Source: Spartobacteria bacterium UBA5019 | GTDB taxonomy: Bacteria > Verrucomicrobiota > Verrucomicrobiia > Chthoniobacterales > Terrimicrobiaceae | Direction: 5' to 3' | Length of the DNA stretch: 8,023 bases | Assembly (NCBI GenBank): GCA_002396485.1 | Contig: DGXZ01000078.1 | Location: 1-8,023 of the forward strand | In this document: piece by piece, positions 1-4,509 of the stretch | How positions within the stretch are numbered: the stretch's first letter is position 1 | How the letters are laid out: the number at the start of each line of letters is the position of its first letter | The notes under the pieces: model-generated | Databases searched by the model: none | The model's input: only the letters and a program-made list of their open reading frames with translations | Told to the model about the DNA's origin: nothing | Translations under genes and position numbers: made by a program

Positions 1-96
1 GTTGCCTATGTCTTGAACCCGGACCAACGAGCCCTTCGACTGCACCCATGGTTGAACAAGCCCGGAGGGCAAGGGGGCGGACGGGTATGCTTTTTA
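1..96 (+). ncRNA. Possible 3' end of a structured RNA (6S-like?), cut by the left edge
   Basis: No reading frame here gives a recognisable protein; the open frame from base 1 to the stop at 124-126 encodes a low-complexity, Cys/Gly/Arg-rich tail that looks non-coding. The stretch is GC-rich with several short self-complementary pieces (for example GCCCT at 31-35 with AGGGC at 66-70, and CCCG at 61-64 with CGGG at 82-85) and is followed directly by a T-rich tract at 91-97, as at the end of an RNA gene read rightwards. It contains two TTGAAC words; the first (TTGAACCC, near base 13) recalls the 3' arm of 6S RNAs. That resemblance is from memory and weak. The 5' part lies outside the window, so the fold cannot be tested. 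Bases 98-215 show nothing I can name. Confidence 0.2.
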
Positions 97-215
97 TTCT
101 GTCGGACTGGGGTTTGTGATTTTTAGCAGCCTCGGTCTCATTGGCAGTCTGATTCAACTTGTTACCACACGCTGATCACTCTGAGATACCGATCGCTTTC
201 GGAAACCGCACTGAG

Positions 216-851
216 TTATGAGAAGAAGGTGATTTTTCCCCACTCGTGGATGCGATGAAAATTTATGGCTTGGTGCGGTGAAGTGGAGGAAAGGATTGGC
301 GGACGGCCGTCGCGGGAGGCGTCGTAGCGGCTGAAGGAGAAAAGCCAGGACTCGCCAGCCTCGATGTGCTCTCGCCCGCTCACGAGTGAGGCGGGAACCT
401 CTGCGTAAACCGTCCATTTTTGATTTGCGGTGTCGATTTTCACACGACTCGAGAAAACACCGTCATTCAACTTCGTAGCTGGCTTGCCTGGCGATTCGAT
501 CTGCAGTTGCAGGCGGAAATTCGGCGGGGTGACATGAAGCTCGACATAATCGGAGCGGTCTTCTGGCTTCAGGAACATCTCAAACACATCGCCAAGCTCC
601 CATGTCCTTTCATTCGGACCAGTGGCTTGAGTGAAAATATCCCGGTCTTGGATTTCAGCGAGGACCACGAGATGGGAAGGCGTCCATCCCACGCGGATTT
701 CTGCTGCAAGGAAATCCGCCTGCGGAGCATCCAACCAGCCTTGCTGCATCAAAACGGGAGCGGAAAGAGCGAGGGAGTCGGGAATCGCATCGCCTTGCGG
801 AAGGGATTTTTCGGGAATGCACGGGCAGGAAATGTTGGTGGGTGCATTCAT
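216..851 (-). CDS. CBM9-like (carbohydrate-binding family 9-like) protein
   Basis: This 211-residue protein matches the general pattern of small single-domain proteins of the CBM9-like/DOMON-like beta-sandwich class. Visible landmarks are a strand ending LVVLAEIQDRDIF (residues 61-73), the typical TWELGDVFEMFL segment (83-94) followed by YVELHVTPPN (102-111), a W(T)VYAEVP strand (146-153), an SWLFSFSRYDA segment (168-178), and the characteristic closing INFHRIHEWGKITFF (196-210). In this family such domains bind sugars or glycan ends, often in secreted glycoside-degrading proteins. No signal peptide, lipobox or membrane segment is present after the chosen ATG, which is unexpected for an envelope protein encoded next to a porin. 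The start is the only ATG before the domain. It lies 2 bp after the stop of the 51-codon ORF and has no Shine-Dalgarno, suggesting translational coupling. The frame is open upstream only to base 908. The ligand cannot be told from sequence. Confidence 0.8.
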   Translation of the reverse strand: MNAPTNISCPCIPEKSLPQGDAIPDSLALSAPVLMQQGWLDAPQADFLAAEIRVGWTPSHLVVLAEIQDRDIFTQATGPNERTWELGDVFEMFLKPEDRSDYVELHVTPPNFRLQLQIESPGKPATKLNDGVFSSRVKIDTANQKWTVYAEVPASLVSGREHIEAGESWLFSFSRYDASRDGRPPILSSTSPHQAINFHRIHEWGKITFFS

Positions 852-853
852 GG

Positions 854-1009
854 TTATTTGAAAGAACAGCTTTTTAGCACAATGGTGTCGCTCCGATACA
901 GATGATCAGGGAGGGCAGAGTCGGGCTTGGCTTCGCCTGAGTGGATCGGCAACGCCGACGAAACAAGCCCTGTCACAGCAAGAAACAGGGCCTGGAGCGT
1001 TCGTGGCAT
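854..1009 (-). CDS. Small hypothetical ORF (51 aa) with signal-peptide-like N-terminus
   Basis: I do not recognise this protein. Translating the minus strand from the ATG at 1009 gives 51 residues ending at the TAA at 854-856. It starts MPRTLQALFLAVTGLVSSAL: one positive charge (Arg3), a hydrophobic core LFLAVTGLV (residues 8-16) and small residues SSA (17-19), as in a Sec signal peptide or short membrane anchor. The rest is polar and acidic/basic mixed (SGEAKPDSALPDHLYRSD), ending in KSCSFK. It begins 3 bp after the porin stop and stops 2 bp before the CBM9 ATG, and this tight packing is the main argument that it is translated. Alternatives are a leader peptide coupling translation of the CBM9 gene, or a detached signal peptide of the CBM9 protein caused by a one-base slip, since a run of five A (871-875 on the minus strand) lies near its end. 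Confidence 0.45.
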   Translation of the reverse strand: MPRTLQALFLAVTGLVSSALPIHSGEAKPDSALPDHLYRSDTIVLKSCSFK

Positions 1010-1012
1010 TTT

Positions 1013-2467
1013 TTAGAATGTCACATTCATTTGAGCACCCAAGACGAGGGCGTTCGGAATGTTTCCTGTGCCGCCGGGATTGATGATCCACTGTACATTC
1101 GGCTGAACATAGGCGAATTTGGTAATCTGGAAGCGATAGCCAGCCTCCATGGCGATCTCATAGGAAGGCGAACCTGCGCCGATCGCCGCCACGGAGTCGG
1201 CATAATCGTCGCTGAAATTTCCATAAACGAAGCCGAGCATGGTGATGTCATTGTCACGCGTAGGAACAAGGCCTTTGTAAACGATGCCGGAGTTCACCTG
1301 GAATGGGAGCTTGGAGATGTTTTGCTGCGGCGAGAGGACGAAGGCCGACCACAAGGTGAGTCCTTGGTCGCTGCCGGACTCTTCCTGCCAGACCATCTGA
1401 TCGGCATGCCAGTAGAAGCCGTAGGAATTCGACGCTGTCTCGGTGGAGCCGAATTGAGCGAACTGCCAAGGCGAGTAGTAGGCACCGAACCAGTAGTGAC
1501 CGAGAAGGCCCTGCATATCGGAATCCTGCGAAACGGGCCGCAAGGTCTTGCCTTCGGCGAGGGTTTTTCCGGAGGCGACGGATTTTCCATCGGATGGCTT
1601 GGAGGCGGCAACAGGTCGCTTGTTGAACTCGGGGGTCCAACCCACTTGGCCGATCATGAGCACGCCGTCGGAGTTGTTCATGCTCCAGTTGAGACCATGG
1701 TCGCGGTAGAGATTGAGTTGGGTGGCCTGGTAAACGCCGCCCATGGCAAACCACTCAGGCGAGGGATCAACCCGAAAGCGGGCGGCCCAGACTGAAGCAG
1801 GGTATGAGGAGAAAGCCGTATTAACAGGCAGTGCCTGTGGGTTGCCATCGATGCCATTGTTCATGTAGAGCCAGTAGAGTGGCGAGGAGGCGAAGTCATC
1901 ACCCGTGGAAAAGCGGCCGACCTTGATGCCGACTTTATCCTCGAGGAGTCGCTGCTCAAGGACGAGGGCGTAAAAAACGGCCGTCTCGGTGCCATAGACC
2001 TGCTGGACGGTGAATTGGTTGCCGATGTTGCGCGCGGAGAGGTTGCTGCCATTCCGGTCGAGGGCGCTCACGGTGAGCGTGAGACCGTCCCATTTGATGA
2101 GTTTCTCGAAGTCGAGCTGCATGCCGAAACTGAAGTTGTCGGCGTAGGCGAAGCTCTGGGTCATGCCGCCGACCGGGTTGCCAGCGATGTTGTTTGTATA
2201 GCTGGCGGAGAGTTCCACGCCGCTGTCATCGAGCAAATTTCGAATACCCCACCAGTCGCCAGTCAAGGCGTTGCCGTGAAACCACTCGCTCGAACCGATG
2301 AAATTTGAAGGATAGGGGTTGTAATAAGACCAAAACCGGGAGTAGCCGAACATCTGATCAGCGGAGTCGTAGCCGAGAGGAGTCCCGGGAACATCACCGG
2401 AATCCTGAGCGGAAACAACGGGGCTGAGGCTTGCCATAAGAAGCAGGGGGAGGAGGAGTTTTTTCAT
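1013..2467 (-). CDS. OprB-family carbohydrate-selective porin
   Basis: The protein has 484 residues and is an outer-membrane beta-barrel of the OprB type, which lets mono- and oligosaccharides diffuse into the periplasm. The N-terminus MKKLLLPLLLMASLSPVVSA is a clear Sec signal with cleavage expected after VSA (residue 20). The family's early motif is present: GNALTGDWWGIRNLLDDSG (about residues 65-83), followed by an NNIAGNPVGG segment. The chain ends in alternating strands with WIINPGGTGNIPNALVLGAQ and a terminal Phe (MNVTF), the usual barrel-assembly signal. The length fits the family. The frame stays open upstream to an ATG at 2590, but that would bury the signal peptide 41 residues in and overlap mutY by 91 bp, so the ATG at 2465-2467 is chosen. 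No Shine-Dalgarno is seen. Residues 284-316 form a Lys/Ser-rich insertion with a hexapeptide repeat, probably a loop. It lies 32 bp after mutY and 3 bp before a small ORF. Confidence 0.88.
   Translation of the reverse strand: MKKLLLPLLLMASLSPVVSAQDSGDVPGTPLGYDSADQMFGYSRFWSYYNPYPSNFIGSSEWFHGNALTGDWWGIRNLLDDSGVELSASYTNNIAGNPVGGMTQSFAYADNFSFGMQLDFEKLIKWDGLTLTVSALDRNGSNLSARNIGNQFTVQQVYGTETAVFYALVLEQRLLEDKVGIKVGRFSTGDDFASSPLYWLYMNNGIDGNPQALPVNTAFSSYPASVWAARFRVDPSPEWFAMGGVYQATQLNLYRDHGLNWSMNNSDGVLMIGQVGWTPEFNKRPVAASKPSDGKSVASGKTLAEGKTLRPVSQDSDMQGLLGHYWFGAYYSPWQFAQFGSTETASNSYGFYWHADQMVWQEESGSDQGLTLWSAFVLSPQQNISKLPFQVNSGIVYKGLVPTRDNDITMLGFVYGNFSDDYADSVAAIGAGSPSYEIAMEAGYRFQITKFAYVQPNVQWIINPGGTGNIPNALVLGAQMNVTF
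1541..1588 (-). repeat. In-frame 18-bp tandem repeat in the porin gene (hexapeptide GK[S/T][V/L]A[S/E])
   Basis: Read on the minus strand, the porin gene contains about 2.7 units of an 18-base repeat. The encoded peptide is GKSVAS, GKTLAE, GKTL in a row (residues 294-309 of the porin). The first two units share GGAAAA-CC at their starts, while the third is more diverged (GGCAAGACC). The unit length is a multiple of three, so copy-number change would keep the frame. It sits in a region rich in Lys, Ser and Pro between barrel strands, so a surface or periplasmic loop is likely. Confidence 0.6.
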
Positions 2468-2499
2468 GGAACAGGAGATGTGACAGATGCTCCAAGGGC

Positions 2500-3468
2500 T
2501 TACAATTTTTTTTGGAGTAAAAAGGCCGCGATGACCTTGCGATGAGGACTGGGCATTGGAGGGAGATTTTTCAGTGGAAATGGTTGCCAATCGGGCAGAG
2601 GTTCCGCCTGAAAGACATGAAGATTCACTTTATAGCGGGTGATCGCATAGGTCAGTGAGCAGATGACTTCACCGCAAGGTTGCGCAGGAGGGAGCACCCA
2701 CAGGCCCTTCCAGACAGGTCCCGGCGATGGGATCAGAAAAATCTCGCCCTCACGCAGGCTGAGAGCACGCCAGTCTTCAAGTTGGGTGATGGCTTTTTTG
2801 GCGGGTTTCATTGGGAGCATCGCGGGATCCGTGGCTTGGCAAAAGCCTCGGACCGGGCATGCGGCGCACTCAGGTTGCCCCGCGCGACAGATCGTTGCCC
2901 CCAGATCCATCAGCGCGGAGGCGTGGTAGCGACCACCTTTTTTTGGAAGAAGGGAGGAGGCTGCTTGATGGAGAAATTTCTTCCCGACAGCTGTGGCGAT
3001 GTTTTCTTGAAAATCAAAAAGCCGGGCGATGACGCGTTGGATATTGGCGTCCAATACCGGAACCGGTTGGTCGAACGCGAAAGCCGCAACTGCCGAAGCC
3101 GTGTAGGGCCCGACTCCCGGCAGCGCGCGCAGCAGGTCGAGGTCGCCAGGAATGCTGCCGCCGAACTGCGCGAGAATCGCTTTCGCCGCTCGGTGCAGGT
3201 TGCGCGCGCGGGAGTAGTATCCAAGACCCTGCCAGTGTTTCATGACCTCCTCTTCAGGTGCGGTCGCGAGGGATGCGACATCGGGAAATCGCTTCATCCA
3301 TCGCCTAAAGTAAGGCTGCACGGCAGCGACAGTCGTTTGCTGAAGCATGAATTCGGAAACCAAAACGTCGTAGGGCGAGGGGTTGCTCCGCCAAGGCAGG
3401 ACACGGCCATGGGCGCGGAACCATTTCTGGAGTGCCTTGTTGAAATCGACTGCGGTAATTTTTAACAT
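2500..3468 (-). CDS. mutY: A/G-specific adenine glycosylase MutY
   Basis: This 322-residue base-excision-repair enzyme removes adenine mispaired with 8-oxoguanine, preventing G:C to T:A changes. Diagnostic parts are all visible: LPWR (24-27); SEFMLQQT (38-45) with the catalytic Glu39; GLGYYSRARNLH (81-92); the helix-hairpin-helix LPGVGPYTASAV (116-127) with the conserved Tyr122; VLDANIQRVIAR (138-149) with catalytic Asp140; ALMDLGATIC (185-194); and an iron-sulfur cluster motif C-X6-C-X2-C-X5-C (Cys194, 201, 204, 210). A shortened NUDIX-like C-terminal domain for 8-oxoG recognition follows, with WKGLWVLP (253-260). At Asp140 the usual LDGN is LDAN, a mild variation. The ATG at 3466-3468 is head-to-head with rnhC and has no good Shine-Dalgarno. 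The downstream porin gene, 32 bp away, may be cotranscribed, although the functions are unrelated. Confidence 0.95.
   Translation of the reverse strand: MLKITAVDFNKALQKWFRAHGRVLPWRSNPSPYDVLVSEFMLQQTTVAAVQPYFRRWMKRFPDVASLATAPEEEVMKHWQGLGYYSRARNLHRAAKAILAQFGGSIPGDLDLLRALPGVGPYTASAVAAFAFDQPVPVLDANIQRVIARLFDFQENIATAVGKKFLHQAASSLLPKKGGRYHASALMDLGATICRAGQPECAACPVRGFCQATDPAMLPMKPAKKAITQLEDWRALSLREGEIFLIPSPGPVWKGLWVLPPAQPCGEVICSLTYAITRYKVNLHVFQAEPLPDWQPFPLKNLPPMPSPHRKVIAAFLLQKKL
3440..3468 (+). promoter_or_regulatory. Candidate sigma-70-type promoter for rnhC inside the mutY start
   Basis: TTGAAA (3440-3445) and TAACAT (3463-3468) are separated by 17 bases, close to the TTGACA/TATAAT consensus (5/6 and 4/6, with the key T, A and final T of the -10 kept). 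Transcription would begin near 3475, giving a leader of about 7 nt to the ATG at 3482 or about 31 nt to the ATG at 3506. The candidate -10 covers the mutY start codon itself, so polymerase binding here would compete with transcription of mutY. This is based only on motif matching by eye. Confidence 0.3.
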
Positions 3469-3481
3469 CTCGACACGCCGA

Positions 3482-4441
3482 ATGGATTACGCACAAAACA
3501 CGCGGATGTCTTCCGCAAAACCTCTGAATACCCACACGGCACCGCTGACAAGCGAGCAGGCACAAACCCTCCGGGGTATTCTGGCTGGCGAGGGATACGA
3601 GTTCGAGGAGCGGCCTTACATGCTCTACTTCGCGCGCGGGCCGAAGCTCACCGTCGCGGTCTATGAAAAAGGCCCGAAAGCCGTTATCCAGGGCAAGGGC
3701 ATCGAGGATTTTATTCTCTTCACCCTCGAACCGCGCGTTCTGGGCGAGGCGTCATTTGGACAGGAGGCGGAGCAGAAGCCCGAACTCTTCGAGCCGCACT
3801 TCGGCATCGACGAAAGCGGCAAGGGTGATCTTTTCGGACCGCTCGTCATTGCCGGCGTTTATGTGAATCCCGAAATCGTCCGCAAACTCCGCGAAGCCGG
3901 CGTTCAAGACAGCAAGGCCATCAGCAGCGACAAACGCATCCGCGAACTGGCGGCAGCCATCCGCAAGTTCCGCGTTCCAGCCAGCATCGTGACCGTGGCA
4001 CCGCCGCGCTACAACGAGCTCTACCGCAAAATTGGCAACCTGAACCGACTCCTCGCATGGGGCCATGCACGCGTGATCGAGGATCTTTGCGCTCTATGCC
4101 CCGACTGCCCCCGGGCGCTTTCTGACAAATTTGCCGATGTGCGCGTGCTTGAGCGTTCGTTGATGGAAAAAGGGCGTAAAATCCAACTCGACCAACGCAC
4201 CAAGGCCGAGTCGGACTATGCCGTTGCGGCAGCGTCCATCCTCGCGCGCGAGAAGTTCATCGATTGGCTGGAGGAAAAAGGCCGCGAATCCGGCATGGCA
4301 CTACCTCGCGGCGTCTCAGCGCAGGTGAAGCAGGCCGCCATGGCCCTCATTCAATCCAAGGGTCCGGAAGCACTCGAAAGCCACGCCAAGATGCATTTCA
4401 AAACAGCCGCCGAAGTCCTCGCCGCAGCGGATGACAGCTGA
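3482..4441 (+). CDS. rnhC: Ribonuclease HIII
   Basis: This is a 319-residue type 2 RNase H that cuts the RNA strand of RNA/DNA hybrids. Residues about 28-87 resemble the TBP-like N-terminal substrate-binding domain that separates RNase HIII from RNase HII (GYEFEERPYMLYFARGP... QGKGIEDFILFTLEPRVLG). The catalytic domain starts at GIDESGKGDLFGPLVIAGVYV, giving Asp110 and Glu111. The third acid is Asp215 in LSDKFADVR, and the fourth is Glu243 in RTKAESDYAVAAASILARE, so the acid set DEDE typical of HIII is intact. The spacing of 105 residues between the first and third acids agrees with my memory of the Geobacillus enzyme. The start is uncertain: ATG at 3482 or 3506 (311 aa), neither with a Shine-Dalgarno. 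An in-frame ATG at 3383 would overlap mutY by 86 bp and is rejected. alaS follows 68 bp later on the same strand and may be cotranscribed. Confidence 0.93.
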   Translation: MDYAQNTRMSSAKPLNTHTAPLTSEQAQTLRGILAGEGYEFEERPYMLYFARGPKLTVAVYEKGPKAVIQGKGIEDFILFTLEPRVLGEASFGQEAEQKPELFEPHFGIDESGKGDLFGPLVIAGVYVNPEIVRKLREAGVQDSKAISSDKRIRELAAAIRKFRVPASIVTVAPPRYNELYRKIGNLNRLLAWGHARVIEDLCALCPDCPRALSDKFADVRVLERSLMEKGRKIQLDQRTKAESDYAVAAASILAREKFIDWLEEKGRESGMALPRGVSAQVKQAAMALIQSKGPEALESHAKMHFKTAAEVLAAADDS

Positions 4442-4509
4442 ATTCCCGCCTGAACGCGATTGCCAACCCCGCCGGACTCGGGTTTCCTAGCGCGACAAAT
4501 TTTTCAACC

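Noticed and set aside
420..905. Plus-strand reading frame (161 codons) opposite the CBM9 gene
   Set aside because: The minus-strand product has the family landmarks; the plus-strand product has none.
941..1795. Long plus-strand reading frame (284 codons) opposite the porin gene
   Set aside because: It is antisense to a well-supported porin, has no recognisable domain, and is explained by the GC-rich codon use of the real gene.
2468..2590. Upstream extension of the porin to an ATG at 2590
   Set aside because: It would place 41 residues before an evident signal peptide and overlap mutY by 91 bp.
2680..3465. Long plus-strand reading frame (261 codons) opposite mutY
   Set aside because: It is the shadow of mutY, which has all its catalytic and iron-sulfur motifs; the antisense product is Arg/Gly-rich with no family features.
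3383..3481. Upstream extension of rnhC to an ATG at 3383
   Set aside because: It overlaps the start of mutY on the other strand and adds residues not seen in the RNase HIII family.
4460..4490. Possible hairpin (CCCG...CGGG) or promoter (TTGCCA) between rnhC and alaS
   Set aside because: The stem is only 4-5 bp with no T run, and the -10 candidate is poor.
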